Source: Flexilinea flocculi (GTDB taxonomy: Bacteria; Chloroflexota; Anaerolineae; Anaerolineales; Anaerolineaceae). Taken from it: 64,000 nucleotides of DNA. The notes below the pieces were generated by a model. That model worked only from the letters and a program-made list of their open reading frames with translations. It ran no database searches and was not told the origin of the DNA. Where the stretch lies: the NCBI RefSeq assembly GCF_001192795.1, contig NZ_DF968181.1:1354974-1418973 (forward strand), read 5' to 3'. Made by a program: the position numbers and the translations under genes. Below, piece after piece: positions 10,189 through 19,995 of the stretch; the first letter of the stretch is position 1; every line of letters begins with the position of its first letter.

Positions 10189-10677
10189 TTAAAATCCCCA
10201 TGCATTTACTGGCAAAGGAACGGAAAATGCTTTCTTAAAGATAAGAAAACAGATTACGGTTATCAGAATGGCATAAATTATGGATTTGGACAACGTGTAT
10301 TGTTTGATAAAGATACTAAAAAGCATCAAACTTCCGGCAATAACAAAACCTGTATAAGGAGCAATCACAATAAATAGCACAATCGACGCAACCACGAGGA
10401 GTACATTTCCGATTCCCTTAGCTCCGGGGAAGGCGTCTTCAAAGCTGAACTTTTCTCTTGTAACCGATGAAATCAGGTACAGGATACCTGTAATAACAGC
10501 TAAGATTGATACCCATCTGGGAAAGAACCCCGGTCCAATTCCAAATTTCGTATGGTATGGGTAGTCAAATGATGTGATCAAAAAATACAGGGAAAACAGA
10601 ATAAACAGAATACTGAAAAAAAACGCTGCATTTTGCTTTTTTAGCCAGGACGTGAATCTTGTTATTTGTTTTTCCAT
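10189..10677 (-). CDS. tctB: TctB-type small membrane subunit
   Basis: A 162-residue protein with four predicted membrane helices, beginning near FFFSILFILFSLYFLITSF. The length and the FPRWVSILAVITGILYL segment after GFGIGPGFF-like residues match the poorly conserved TctB family. It lies between the DapA-like gene and tctA, on the same strand and tightly spaced to tctA, completing the transporter. Confidence 0.85.
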   Translation of the reverse strand: MEKQITRFTSWLKKQNAAFFFSILFILFSLYFLITSFDYPYHTKFGIGPGFFPRWVSILAVITGILYLISSVTREKFSFEDAFPGAKGIGNVLLVVASIVLFIVIAPYTGFVIAGSLMLFSIFIKQYTLSKSIIYAILITVICFLIFKKAFSVPLPVNAWGF

Positions 10678-10737
10678 ATGACCATCCTTTCTTTCCTTGA
10701 TAATTTATTTACATATGGTTCATACGATTTTCGATGA

Positions 10738-11640
10738 TCAAAACACGTTTTCTTCTTTTAGAAATGCTTCAAGCTTGGTTTTTAGAGCAGGTAATTGACT
10801 GGACTCAAGATCCAGCAAAGGTTTTCGCATATGACCTCCGCGAATACCGCGCATCGTGAGCAGATTCTTGAAAATCGACATGTCTCCGCCATATTGAAGG
10901 AATTCACAATGTTTGGAAGCGATAAATTGCTCTTTTCGCGCTTCATCATATTTTCCTTCCGTAAAGTATCGGTAAACGTTCACAAAAGCTTCCGGCATCG
11001 GGCCAGAACATCCTGAAACGGTTCCATCCGCACCCATCATCAAGCAAGGGAAGAATAAATCATCAGCGCCGACAACTACAGAAAAATTACCGTTTCTGAC
11101 AGTCAGATACTGAATAATTCTACGAACATCCCGATAACTGTACTTCACACCGATTACTTGCGGGCATGCTTCCGCAATTTTATTCATCAAATCCACAGAG
11201 ACATCATTAGTTGAACATTGTGGGATTACATATACATAGACCGGAAAATCATTTGGAAGAGCTGCACAAATATCCACATAATACTGAAGAATTGCTCGGT
11301 CATTTGCTCCAAAATAAGATGGTGTTACAACACCGACGCCATCGGCTCCAATCGAATGCGCATGCTGACAGAGCCGGATTGTATCCGTCAAATTCATTGC
11401 ACCGCAATGGATAAAGACGGTCACTCTTCCTGCTGCTTTCCTGACAACGGTTTCTGCTGTTTTTTCACGTTCTTCAACTGACATCAAATACATTTCACCG
11501 GTGGTTCCGCAGGGATACAGACAATTCACACCTTTTTTTATCAAAAATTCTGTTTGTTGTTCCAGCGCTTCAATGTCAACCTGGTCATTTTCATCAAAAG
11601 GAGTGGTCATTGCTGTAATAACACCAAATAATTTTTTCAT
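10738..11640 (-). CDS. DapA/NAL-family aldolase or dehydratase
   Basis: A 300-residue class I aldolase-type TIM barrel. It has the family entry motif AMTTPFDENDQVD, the carboxylate-binding loop PCGTTGEMYLMS (GTTGE), a Tyr in VYVYVIPQ at the position of the catalytic tyrosine, and the Schiff-base Lys in VIGVKYS. Family members cleave or dehydrate 2-keto sugar acids or make dihydrodipicolinate. Next to a Tct carboxylate transporter and an IclR regulator, a catabolic role on an imported sugar acid is more likely than lysine synthesis. Start set at ATG 11640 (AGAGGATAGC upstream), which discards a 38-residue unrelated extension. Confidence 0.9.
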   Translation of the reverse strand: MKKLFGVITAMTTPFDENDQVDIEALEQQTEFLIKKGVNCLYPCGTTGEMYLMSVEEREKTAETVVRKAAGRVTVFIHCGAMNLTDTIRLCQHAHSIGADGVGVVTPSYFGANDRAILQYYVDICAALPNDFPVYVYVIPQCSTNDVSVDLMNKIAEACPQVIGVKYSYRDVRRIIQYLTVRNGNFSVVVGADDLFFPCLMMGADGTVSGCSGPMPEAFVNVYRYFTEGKYDEARKEQFIASKHCEFLQYGGDMSIFKNLLTMRGIRGGHMRKPLLDLESSQLPALKTKLEAFLKEENVF

Positions 11641-11676
11641 GCTATCCTCTAAAATTTGTTTTGGATAATAGCGCAA

Positions 11677-11698
11677 CTTGTTCAGTAATACTGAATAT
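11677..11698. promoter_or_regulatory. Palindromic operator 1, probable IclR-family site
   Basis: Contains TTCAGTAATACTGAA, a perfect 7-1-7 palindrome, within a 22-base block that recurs 175 bases away. It lies 37 bases upstream of the dapA-like start codon. Palindromes of about 15 bp are usual for IclR-family regulators, and such a gene lies just across the gap. Confidence 0.65.
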
Positions 11699-11763
11699 AG
11701 TTCGTTATTTGTGAATTCGAGTTTTATATTACTGCGAATTAAAAATTCCGTCAATTATTACAA

Positions 11764-11798
11764 TTGACACTGATAAAACATGATATTGATACTATAAT
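11764..11798 (+). promoter_or_regulatory. Candidate promoter of the IclR regulator gene
   Basis: TTGACA at 11764-11769 is followed by TATAAT at 11793-11798. The distance is long for that exact pair, but TGATAC at 11787 gives a 17-base spacing. The second operator lies just downstream, which would allow autoregulation. Confidence 0.4.
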
Positions 11799-11851
11799 GG
11801 GAAAAAATAATGTTCAATTATGATTGGTGTCACTTCGATAAATTCTGAATC

Positions 11852-11873
11852 TTGTTCAACAATGCTGAATATG
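11852..11873. promoter_or_regulatory. Palindromic operator 2, probable IclR-family site
   Basis: TTCAACAATGCTGAA, a 7-1-7 palindrome with one imperfect pair, is flanked by the same CTTG and TAT bases as operator 1. It lies 80 bases before the IclR start codon. Two like sites between divergent genes suggest that one regulator controls both transcripts. Confidence 0.6.
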
Positions 11874-11952
11874 ATAAGATGAAATCCATTGATCGAATAA
11901 AAAAAATCCAGAACCTCAAATTTCAAGAATTCATTTATAATGAGGCAAATCT

Positions 11953-12759
11953 ATGAATCAAAAACGTACAGAAAAAAATGAGAATGCAGTTGGATCGGTT
12001 CTAAAAGCAATACAAATATTGGATTGTTTTACTCCGGATCATCCCAATCTGAGTCTCTCTCAAATCAGCAAAAATCTGGACATTCCAAAGAGTACCGCAT
12101 TGAATCTGATTCAAACACTTGAATCGCAAGGTTTTCTGCTACGGATGAAAAGCGGCAATGATTACCAGTTGGGATATAAGAATATGGAGCTTGGGTATCG
12201 GGCAACAACCAGTTTGTCCATATTACCATATGCAATTCCAATTATGGAGGAAGTGCAGGAAAAAACTGGTGAGATTATTTATTTGACGACGCATATCAAC
12301 GGTCGAGTTTTTTATTTACAATGTGCTTATCCGAGCAGGCCGAAGGTTTCATATTCTGTTCGAGGGAAAATGCTGCCAATGCATTGTACAGGCTGTGGAA
12401 AAGCCATGCTTACCTATCTTAGTCATGAATTCGTCCAAAATGTAATTGATAAACACGGACTTCGTGCCGTCACTCCCAACACCATTACAGATCCTGACCG
12501 ACTTTTCGAAGAACTTGAAATCACGCGCCAGCGCGGTTATGCCAGAGATTTTGAAGAAGAGACAATAGGAGTCCGGTGTGTTGGCGTTGCAATTCGAAAT
12601 ACAAAAGGACAGGCAGTTGGAGCACTCAGCCTTTCGGGATCTGTTCTGACAATGACCGATGAAAATGCGGATAAATTTGCAAACCTGTTGTCGAACGCCT
12701 GTAATCTTTTATCGCAACAGGCTAACTTATTCCCTGCCAGCCAGATGGATCAAGTTTGA
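11953..12759 (+). CDS. IclR-family transcriptional regulator
   Basis: A 268-residue regulator. The N-terminal winged helix (about 12-75) contains LSLSQISKNLDIPKSTALNLIQTLESQGF. The C-terminal effector domain (about 90-260) has the family residues MLPMHCTGCGKAMLTYL and RGYARDFEEETIGVRCVGVAI, which bind small organic acids. It is divergent from the dapA-tctBAC operon with matching palindromes in between, so it most likely controls that operon and itself. Length is normal. Confidence 0.93.
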   Translation: MNQKRTEKNENAVGSVLKAIQILDCFTPDHPNLSLSQISKNLDIPKSTALNLIQTLESQGFLLRMKSGNDYQLGYKNMELGYRATTSLSILPYAIPIMEEVQEKTGEIIYLTTHINGRVFYLQCAYPSRPKVSYSVRGKMLPMHCTGCGKAMLTYLSHEFVQNVIDKHGLRAVTPNTITDPDRLFEELEITRQRGYARDFEEETIGVRCVGVAIRNTKGQAVGALSLSGSVLTMTDENADKFANLLSNACNLLSQQANLFPASQMDQV

Positions 12760-12886
12760 AATTCATTGAATTGTTTTTGTAAGGAATTGATAAATACTTT
12801 TCAGGAATCATTTAGAATGATATTGTAAGGCGATTAAAGAACTGTATCAGTAATAAAAATTCAAAAAAGAATGTGCTAAGGGAAAA

Positions 12887-13081
12887 ATGAGCAATTTACG
12901 AATCCAAAAAGGATCACTTACTGTTGTTAAGACATTTCGATTTCCAGATCATTTATGCAGCAAATTGGAAAAAATCTCTAAGAAAAATGCAATTTCTATG
13001 AATAATTTAGTCGTTCAATGTTTGAATTTTGCTATGGAGAACCTCACATTGGATGAAAACGAAATAGCGAAACCACATTGA
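12887..13081 (+). CDS. Small ribbon-helix-helix-like protein
   Basis: A 64-residue protein with an Arc/CopG-like pattern: a beta strand (TVVKTFRFP) followed by two helices (DHLCSKLEKISKKNA and SMNNLVVQCLNFAMENL). AAGGG lies at a suitable distance before the ATG. Such proteins bind DNA as dimers and are often antitoxins, but I see no partner toxin gene on either side. The gaps 12760-12886 and 13082-13262 hold nothing else I can recognise. Function unknown. Confidence 0.6.
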   Translation: MSNLRIQKGSLTVVKTFRFPDHLCSKLEKISKKNAISMNNLVVQCLNFAMENLTLDENEIAKPH

Positions 13082-13262
13082 GTGGTAGCTTGGGGACAAA
13101 GACTTGTAGATTCGGGTTTTCGTGATATTTTTTTGGCAACAAATCCTGCAGGAAGGATTTTCCCCAGAATTACAATAGCGTAAACAAAGATTCAACTCAA
13201 AATTGGAACAATCAGATTTTTGTTTCTGATCATTCTAGGAAAAAAACGAAATACAAATCAGC

Positions 13263-13384
13263 TAACAATTCGAAATATAAATTTATTTTTTGAATAGAGA
13301 AAGAAAAATTATTGTTCCTATGATTTTGCATAAAGCCTAAAACCATAGGAACAATAATGATTTTTTTCATATTTCGAATTACTG
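13263..13384 (+). repeat. Palindromic MITE-like element, copy 4, at the end of leuB
   Basis: Left end TAACAATTCGAAATATA, right end CATATTTCGAATTACTG, 122 bp. The internal 20-bp stem 13308-13327/13339-13358 has one A-C mismatch. The right end stops one base short of the leuB stop codon. Read on the minus strand, the stem is followed by ATTTTTCTTTC, so it may terminate the branched-chain amino acid operon. Confidence 0.9.
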
Positions 13385-13385
13385 G

Positions 13386-14450
13386 TTATTCGTGTATTCG
13401 TCTAATGATCTCTTCTGTCATCATCTCAGTGGAGAGTGAACCGCCCATGTCCGCTGTTCGGCAGCCGTCGGCAATTGTCCGGTTTACTGCCTGTTCAATC
13501 ATTAAAGCTTCTTTTTCCATTTGCAATGAAAATCTTAACATCAAGGCTGCGCTCAGAATCATACCGATCGGATTGGCTATTCCTTTCCCCGCAATATCCG
13601 GTGCTGATCCATGAATCGGCTCATAAAGCCCTGGCTTTCCGTTCCCTAAAGAAGCTGATGGGAGCATGCCCATTGATCCGGTCAGCACCGATGCTTCGTC
13701 TGTCAAAATATCTCCAAACATATTTTCTGTGACGATTACATCAAAAGAGGATGGCGATGTAACCAATCGCATGGATGCCGTGTCAACCAACATGTGCTCC
13801 AGAATAACATCCGGAAAATCACGCGATACTTCCATAGCCACTTTTCGCCACAAACGGGACGATTCAAGAACATTTGCTTTATCAACCGACGTGACTTTTT
13901 TCCTGCGATTTCGGGCAAGCTCGAATGACATTTTTACAATCCGGCGAATTTCCTCTTCCGAATAGATCAACGTATCGACAGCGTGTTCCTGACCATTGAT
14001 GATCGAGCGGCCTTTGGGTTCCCCAAAATAAAGCCCGCCTGTCAATTCACGAACGACCAGCATATCGACACCAGACAATTTTTCTTCTTTCAATGGTGAG
14101 GCAGCCATGAGGGCAGGATGAACTTTGACCGGTCTAAGATTCGCATAGACCTTGAGGCCTTTGCGTAAAGCCAGCAGTCCCTGTTCCGGACGGATGTTTG
14201 AATCCGGATTGTCCCATTTAGGCCCGCCAACGGCACCCAGTAAAACCGCATCGGATTGCCGACATGCATTCAGCACCTCTTCGGTCAGAGCAGTGCCGTT
14301 TGCATCAATCGAACAACCTCCGATCAGTTCTTTTGAAAAATGGAATCTGTTATCAGTAAACTTTTCAATTATTTGAAGAATTTGGACTGCCTTTTCGATG
14401 ACTTCTGGTCCGATTCCATCCCCGGGAAGTAATGTAATTTGAAAATCCAT
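13386..14450 (-). CDS. leuB: 3-isopropylmalate dehydrogenase
   Basis: Oxidative decarboxylation of 3-isopropylmalate to 2-ketoisocaproate using NAD, the third leucine step; it also acts on 3-methylmalate in the citramalate route to isoleucine. 354 residues, normal length. Visible motifs: LLPGDGIGPEV at the start, GAVGGPKWD, RPEQGLLALRK, RELTGGLYFGEPKGR (isopropylmalate-specific), DKANVLESSRLWRK, and ENMFGDILTDEAS with EPIHGSAPDIAGKG near the end. Last gene of the operon. A palindromic element lies between it and cimA, and another directly abuts its stop codon. Confidence 0.97.
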   Translation of the reverse strand: MDFQITLLPGDGIGPEVIEKAVQILQIIEKFTDNRFHFSKELIGGCSIDANGTALTEEVLNACRQSDAVLLGAVGGPKWDNPDSNIRPEQGLLALRKGLKVYANLRPVKVHPALMAASPLKEEKLSGVDMLVVRELTGGLYFGEPKGRSIINGQEHAVDTLIYSEEEIRRIVKMSFELARNRRKKVTSVDKANVLESSRLWRKVAMEVSRDFPDVILEHMLVDTASMRLVTSPSSFDVIVTENMFGDILTDEASVLTGSMGMLPSASLGNGKPGLYEPIHGSAPDIAGKGIANPIGMILSAALMLRFSLQMEKEALMIEQAVNRTIADGCRTADMGGSLSTEMMTEEIIRRIHE

Positions 14451-14469
14451 TCGTAATCCTTTATTTGTT

Positions 14470-14593
14470 CATCAATGCATAATTTGATAAAGCTTTTTGA
14501 GAAAAAAGAGAAAACTTGCTGTCGTGTTGTTCTTGCGCTCCGCGATAAAAACAACACGACAACAAATAAACCTTCTCATTTTTCGAATTGCTG
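14470..14593 (+). repeat. Palindromic MITE-like element, copy 5, with target duplication
   Basis: Spans 124 bp. Flanked by TTATTTGTT (14461-14469) and TTATCTGTT (14594-14602), 8 of 9 identical. Right end CATTTTTCGAATTGCTG; the left end is diverged (CATCAATGCATAATTTG). Stem 14516-14531 pairs with 14550-14565 with one mismatch, around a loop containing GCGCTCCGCG. Inserted between cimA and leuB. Confidence 0.88.
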
Positions 14594-14649
14594 TTATCTG
14601 TTTTGAATTATGAAATCACAAAGAAAACCGAAACGAAAAACCGGCATTT

Positions 14650-16209
14650 TTATGATGATGCGACCAGGCCGAGACCATATTCAATAGCGTCGGCCAGAGC
14701 AAGCCAGCTTGCTTCAATGATATTGGCGCTTGCACCCACGGTACTCCAATGGTGTGAACCATTTTGCGTGTCGATTAAAACCCGTGTTACAGCCTGTGTT
14801 CCCAAATTTCCATCCAAAATTCGAACTTTATAATCTGTAAGGTGAAATTGGCTGATGATCGGAAAATGTGAAATCAGCGCTTTTCGGAGGGCAATATCTA
14901 ACGCGTGAACCGGTCCATCCCCTTCTCCTGCTGTGTAAAGCACTTCCTCGTCAATTTTTACTTTTACCATCGCTTCCGCAATGACTCCGCGCAGTTGCCG
15001 CCGCTGGACATTGACTGAAAAATCAAGCAATTCAAAAGGCGGTTTGTAATCCTTTTTCTGTCGTTTTACCAATAACAGAGCGGAAGCCTCTGCCGCTTCA
15101 AAGGAGAATCCCTGTGATTCCAATTTTTTAATGTGGTTGAGTGCATTGGATACCTCATCACTTTGGCTGATGTCCAATCCATATTCTTCCGCCTTGCTGA
15201 GAATATTGCCTTTTCCGGATAATTCTGATAAAACGACGGACATCTGGTTTCCGACTAAAACTGGATCGATGTGTTGGTAGGATTGCGGATTGCGGCGCAT
15301 TGCAGCGACATGGACACCTCCCTTATGAACAAAAGCAGAATGGCCAACGTAGGGTAGATGTTCATCAGGCGCAAGGTTTGCCAACTCAGAAACGAAGTGA
15401 GAAATTTCGGTTAACTCCTTCATTTTTTCCGAATCAAGCACCGAATAACCCATTTTCAGTTGCAAATCAGGGATGACAGAACAAAGGTTGGCGTTACCGC
15501 ATCGTTCTCCATAACCATTAATCGTTCCTTGTACTTGCGAACATCCGGCATGAACGGCCGCTAATGAATTGGCAACAGCACAATCACTATCGTTATGTGC
15601 GTGGATTCCAAGCGGAATTTGAATAACAGCGCTGACTTCTTCGATTATTTTACCGACTTCAAAAGGAAGCAGCCCACCGTTAGTGTCGCATAGCACTACC
15701 CGTTCAGCTCCTCCACGGACAGCTGCTTTTAGCGTTTCCAGCGCATACTGCGGATCATCTTTGTATCCGTCAAAAAAGTGTTCTGCATCATAAATAACTC
15801 TACGATTTTTTGAGCGCAGACAGGAGACACTTTGTTCAATGATCCGCAGATTCTCCGGAAGTGTTGTTCTGAGAACCTCCAAAACATGCAGTTTCCATGA
15901 TTTGCCAAAGATAGTGCACACAGGAGTTTCCGAATCAAGCAGTGCTTTAATATTCACATCATCTTCCGGATTTCCGGATGCCCGACAAGTAGAACCGAAA
16001 GCAGCAATACTGGCATTTTTCCAGGTGATGTTTTTCGCTTGTCGAAAGAATTCAACATCTTTTGGGTTGGATCCCGGCCACCCGCCTTCAATAAAGGAAA
16101 CACCCAAATCATCCAATTTCTTTGCAATTGTGATTTTGTCATTGCAGGAGAGCGAGATGTCTTTCCGTTGCGTACCGTCTCGTAATGTTGTATCGTAGAT
16201 TTGGATCAT
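14650..16209 (-). CDS. cimA: (R)-citramalate synthase
   Basis: Condenses acetyl-CoA with pyruvate to citramalate, opening a threonine-independent route to 2-ketobutyrate and isoleucine. 519 residues. An N-terminal HMGL-like TIM barrel begins IQIYDTTLRDGTQRKDISLS. The GGWPGSNPKD stretch, DAEHFFDGYKDDPQYA and VLCDTNGGLLPFEV match the citramalate synthase subgroup rather than LeuA. Metal-binding HAHNDSDCAVANS is present. The C-terminal region (about 390-519) is the LeuA-type allosteric dimer domain. A true LeuA is encoded in the same operon, supporting a distinct role for this copy; leuB, leuC and leuD products would process both intermediates. Confidence 0.93.
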   Translation of the reverse strand: MIQIYDTTLRDGTQRKDISLSCNDKITIAKKLDDLGVSFIEGGWPGSNPKDVEFFRQAKNITWKNASIAAFGSTCRASGNPEDDVNIKALLDSETPVCTIFGKSWKLHVLEVLRTTLPENLRIIEQSVSCLRSKNRRVIYDAEHFFDGYKDDPQYALETLKAAVRGGAERVVLCDTNGGLLPFEVGKIIEEVSAVIQIPLGIHAHNDSDCAVANSLAAVHAGCSQVQGTINGYGERCGNANLCSVIPDLQLKMGYSVLDSEKMKELTEISHFVSELANLAPDEHLPYVGHSAFVHKGGVHVAAMRRNPQSYQHIDPVLVGNQMSVVLSELSGKGNILSKAEEYGLDISQSDEVSNALNHIKKLESQGFSFEAAEASALLLVKRQKKDYKPPFELLDFSVNVQRRQLRGVIAEAMVKVKIDEEVLYTAGEGDGPVHALDIALRKALISHFPIISQFHLTDYKVRILDGNLGTQAVTRVLIDTQNGSHHWSTVGASANIIEASWLALADAIEYGLGLVASS

Positions 16210-16280
16210 GTGTAAATCCTTTTTTTTATGAATATAAGTTTCATTTTCTGATGAATCACCGAGTAATTTCTTCTCTGAAT

Positions 16281-16871
16281 TTATTTTTGTTTTTGTGATT
16301 CATACTCAATGATTTTGTCTAAAAACGTTAAGAGATAACCAAGTTCATCCACTCCATTAATCAGACAGGATTTTGAAAATGAGTCGACATGGAACTGTAT
16401 CGATGATTGATCCGGAAAGATCAATACCTGTTTCTCTAAATCGATCGTCCATTCCGCGGATGGGTTTTGATTTAAACAATTTTTTATCCGGTTGTGAACT
16501 TCCGGATCGACCTGAACAGGAAGCAAACCGTTTTTAAGAGCATTATTTCGAAAAATGTCGCCAAAAGATTCAGCAATAATGACTTGAAAACCGAAATCGG
16601 TTAATGCCCATGGCGCGTGTTCTCGTGACGAACCGCAGCCAAAATTCTGACCTGCAAATAGGATTTTGAGACCGATGATTTCGGGTTTGTTCAGCAAAAA
16701 GTCCGATTGCGGATTCCCTGCTTTGTCATAACGCCAATCTGCAAATAAATGATTCCCGAGCCCTTTTTTATCCGTAACTTTCAAAAAGCGAGCTGGAATG
16801 ATCTGATCTGTATCAATATTATCCAAGGGCAAAGCAGCAATCTTTGAGGTGATTTTTATCAATGGTTCCAT
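16281..16871 (-). CDS. leuD: 3-isopropylmalate dehydratase small subunit
   Basis: Swivelling domain of isopropylmalate isomerase, forming a heterodimer with LeuC. 196 residues. Motifs: PLDNIDTDQIIPARFLK, then FAGQNFGCGSSREHAPWAL, which contacts substrate, and AESFGDIFRNNALKNGLLPV. Length and start are typical. It begins 12 bases after leuC. The citramalate route would use the same enzyme. Confidence 0.97.
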   Translation of the reverse strand: MEPLIKITSKIAALPLDNIDTDQIIPARFLKVTDKKGLGNHLFADWRYDKAGNPQSDFLLNKPEIIGLKILFAGQNFGCGSSREHAPWALTDFGFQVIIAESFGDIFRNNALKNGLLPVQVDPEVHNRIKNCLNQNPSAEWTIDLEKQVLIFPDQSSIQFHVDSFSKSCLINGVDELGYLLTFLDKIIEYESQKQK

Positions 16872-16883
16872 CGCAGTGCTCCT

Positions 16884-18329
16884 TTATGCTTCCATGTACA
16901 TGCGAACATCAGTAACACAACCGGCAATTGCTGATGCTGCAGCAGTTAATGGGCTGGCTAAAAAGGTTCGTCCGCCTTTGCCCTGTCGACCTTCAAAATT
17001 TCGGTTGCTGGTACTGACTGCATATTGACCAGTCTCAATCTGATCACCGTTCATCGCAATACACATACTGCAGCCAGGTTCCCGCCACTCAGCTCCGGCG
17101 TTGATAAATACCTGATCAAGACCTTCTGCTTCAGCTTCCCGTTTCACTTGCTGTGAGCCTGGTACGACAAGGACTCGAACACCATCGGCAATTTTTCGAT
17201 TGCGAAGGATACTTGCTGCTGCTCTTAAATCCGAAATTCTTCCATTGGTACAACTTCCGATAAACACCGCATCGATCGGGTGTCCTGAGATTTTTTCTCC
17301 TGCATTCAATCCCATGTATTCCAGCGATTTCTTCAGTGCATTTTTTTGATTGATGTCGACAGAATCATCTGGATCAGGAATTCTTCCGGTAACAGGGATT
17401 CCCATTCCAGGGTTCGTTCCAAAAGTAATCATGGGCTCCAAATCCGAAATATCTACTGTGACGGAACGGTCAAAAACAGCTCCATCATCGCTGGAAAGGT
17501 TTCTCCAGTTTTGCATAGCTTTTTCCCATTGTTCTCCTTTTGGAGTATATGGCTTGCCGGCAAGATATGAAAATGTGGTCTCGTCAGGAGCAATCATTCC
17601 GGCGCGGGCTCCGGCTTCGATCGACATATTGCAGATAGTCATCCGTTCTTCCATAGATAAATCGCGAATGACCGATCCTCGGTATTCAATAACGTAACCG
17701 GTTCCACCATTGACTCCGATCCGATTCATTAATGAAAGAATGATATCTTTTGCTGTTACTCCCGGATTTCGTTTCCCTTCAATCCGGACTTCAAAGGTTC
17801 GCGGTTTATACTGAAGCAGACACTGAGTTGCCAGGACATGTTCTACTTCGCTTGTGCCAATGCCAAATGCCAAAGCACCGAAAGCACCATGTGTGGATGT
17901 ATGGCTGTCTCCGCAGACGATGGTCATCCCGGGATGTGTGAATCCAAGTTCGGGACCGACCACATGGACAATTCCGTTCTGATGGTCTTCATGCCCAAAA
18001 GCTTTAATTCCAAATTGACGCGCATTATCTTCTAATTGGGCAATTTGTTTTCGACACAAGGCATCCGCAAATTCTAATCTGCCATTTTTTGAAGATCTGG
18101 TGGGAATGGCGTGATCTACCGTTGCGACTGTCCGATCTGGCCTTCGTACAACCAATCCCCGATCGCGCAAACCGGAGAAAGCCTGTGGTGAAGTGACTTC
18201 ATGGATCAGATGCAGATCGATATACAAAATATCTGGAACCTGTGATTGATTGCTGCCATCTGATGCGTTGACCAGATGGTCATTCCAAATTTTTTCAAAT
18301 AGTGTCTGTTTTTTCGAGTCGTTTGTCAT
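16884..18329 (-). CDS. leuC: 3-isopropylmalate dehydratase large subunit
   Basis: Aconitase-family 4Fe-4S subunit that isomerises 2- to 3-isopropylmalate with LeuD. 481 residues. Visible: [12 protein letters not shown] start, [53 protein letters not shown], and cluster ligands Cys in FIGSCTNGR and in [10 protein letters not shown]. This is the bacterial single-chain LeuC length. The start lies 4 bases after the leuA stop, indicating coupled translation. Confidence 0.98.
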   Translation of the reverse strand: MTNDSKKQTLFEKIWNDHLVNASDGSNQSQVPDILYIDLHLIHEVTSPQAFSGLRDRGLVVRRPDRTVATVDHAIPTRSSKNGRLEFADALCRKQIAQLEDNARQFGIKAFGHEDHQNGIVHVVGPELGFTHPGMTIVCGDSHTSTHGAFGALAFGIGTSEVEHVLATQCLLQYKPRTFEVRIEGKRNPGVTAKDIILSLMNRIGVNGGTGYVIEYRGSVIRDLSMEERMTICNMSIEAGARAGMIAPDETTFSYLAGKPYTPKGEQWEKAMQNWRNLSSDDGAVFDRSVTVDISDLEPMITFGTNPGMGIPVTGRIPDPDDSVDINQKNALKKSLEYMGLNAGEKISGHPIDAVFIGSCTNGRISDLRAAASILRNRKIADGVRVLVVPGSQQVKREAEAEGLDQVFINAGAEWREPGCSMCIAMNGDQIETGQYAVSTSNRNFEGRQGKGGRTFLASPLTAAASAIAGCVTDVRMYMEA

Positions 18330-18333
18330 TTTT

Positions 18334-19995
18334 TTATTTCGCTATTCCGGTTAAATCCTTTTGGGATTGGATCGGTTGGGAAAAAACCTGTTCCTGATTT
18401 GCAGTTGGAGAGAAGGATGACTCATTTGCTGTCAGCATTTTATTAATGGCAGATAAATACGCTTTCGCACTGGCAACAATAATATCCGTGTCAGCGCCAT
18501 ATCCGCCAAAAGAACGAAGCGGTACAGATTCGGTTTGTGCATTTAATTTGATCGGAAGATCGCTTTTTTCAATTCGTACGCTGACTTCTCCCTGAGCATC
18601 AATCCCTTCTGTAATTGCGTGAATGATAAATTCTCTCAGGATACTGTTGGTTTGAATAATACAATCAATTGCCTTGAAAGCGGCATCCACAGGGCCTGTG
18701 CCGATGGCTGCTTTGACATATTTCTCCCCATTTGGCCCTATCAGCCGGACTGTAGCAGTAGGCAGCCCCATCGTGCCGCACGCAACCTGGAGCCCATCCA
18801 ATGTATATACAATGGCCGGCTGGTAGATTTCATCGGAAACAAGCGCTTCCAGGTCGGCATCCGTGACATTTTTTTTCTTATCTGCCAATAGTTTGAATCG
18901 CTCAAAGAGCTTATTCATGGCTTCTTCATCCAAGGCATATCCTAACGAAATCATTCGATCTTTGAGCGCATGTCTGCCAGAATGTTTGCCAAGGACAAGA
19001 CTCGTCTGGGATACGCCGACTGTCTCAGGGCGCATAATTTCATATGTCTGTTCATTTTTCAGCATTCCATCCTGATGAATTCCCGATTCATGGGCAAAGG
19101 CATTTGCCCCGACAATTGCTTTGTTTGGCTGAACGGAGATTCCAGTATAGTTGCTGACCAGTTTGCTTGCTCTTGTAATCTGCGTCGTATCAATATGCGT
19201 CGATAAGCCTAAGATCTGCCGTCTTGTCTGCAGCGCCATTACTACTTCTTCCAATGCGGTATTACCTGCTCTTTCACCAATACCGTTAATGGTTACTTCA
19301 GCCTGTCGTGCACCAGCTCGGATACCGGCAAGTGTATTTGCAGTTGCCAGACCCAGATCGTTATGACAGTGAACCGAGACGATACATCGATCAATACCAG
19401 GTGTGTGTTCAATGATCCCTTTGATCAGTGCTCCAAATTCATCAGGCAGCGTATACCCGACTGTATCAGGAATATTCAGCGTTGTTGCACCGGCGCGGAT
19501 GGCAACATCGAGCACCTGATAAAGAAATTCCGGATCGCTTCGGCCGGCATCTTCCGGACTGAACTCGATATCTGAGCAAAGACTGCGCGCATAGGAAACC
19601 ATATCAGCCACTCTGCCTAAAACTTCGGAACGTTCCATTTTTAATTTATATTTCATATGAATATCCGAAGTAGCCAGGAAAGTATGAATTCTTGGATGAG
19701 CGGCATCCTGAACAGCCTCCCATGCTTTATCAATATCGCGCTGCACGGCTCTTGCCAGCCCGCAGATGATCGGACAATTTTTATCGGCAGAGGATGAGCC
19801 GATCTCCTGTGCGATGCGACGGACGGCTTCCAAATCATCCGGAGAAGCAGCTGGAAAACCGGCTTCTAACACGTCGACTCCCATTCTGGCAAGAATTCTT
19901 GCTACTTCCAATTTTTCAGGAGTGGTCATGGTTGCGCCGGGCGATTGTTCTCCGTCTCTGAGTGTTGTATCAAATATTCGGACGATGTTATCCAT
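18334..19995 (-). CDS. leuA: 2-isopropylmalate synthase
   Basis: First committed leucine step: acetyl-CoA plus 2-ketoisovalerate to 2-isopropylmalate. 553 residues. The catalytic TIM barrel starts [19 protein letters not shown], with [16 protein letters not shown] for the metal and NGIGERAGN. The C-terminal regulatory domain (about 390-520) contains [15 protein letters not shown] and [20 protein letters not shown], the leucine-feedback fold. The first 8 bases overlap ilvC. The final 30 residues extend beyond the usual end and are low complexity. Confidence 0.98.
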   Translation of the reverse strand: MDNIVRIFDTTLRDGEQSPGATMTTPEKLEVARILARMGVDVLEAGFPAASPDDLEAVRRIAQEIGSSSADKNCPIICGLARAVQRDIDKAWEAVQDAAHPRIHTFLATSDIHMKYKLKMERSEVLGRVADMVSYARSLCSDIEFSPEDAGRSDPEFLYQVLDVAIRAGATTLNIPDTVGYTLPDEFGALIKGIIEHTPGIDRCIVSVHCHNDLGLATANTLAGIRAGARQAEVTINGIGERAGNTALEEVVMALQTRRQILGLSTHIDTTQITRASKLVSNYTGISVQPNKAIVGANAFAHESGIHQDGMLKNEQTYEIMRPETVGVSQTSLVLGKHSGRHALKDRMISLGYALDEEAMNKLFERFKLLADKKKNVTDADLEALVSDEIYQPAIVYTLDGLQVACGTMGLPTATVRLIGPNGEKYVKAAIGTGPVDAAFKAIDCIIQTNSILREFIIHAITEGIDAQGEVSVRIEKSDLPIKLNAQTESVPLRSFGGYGADTDIIVASAKAYLSAINKMLTANESSFSPTANQEQVFSQPIQSQKDLTGIAK

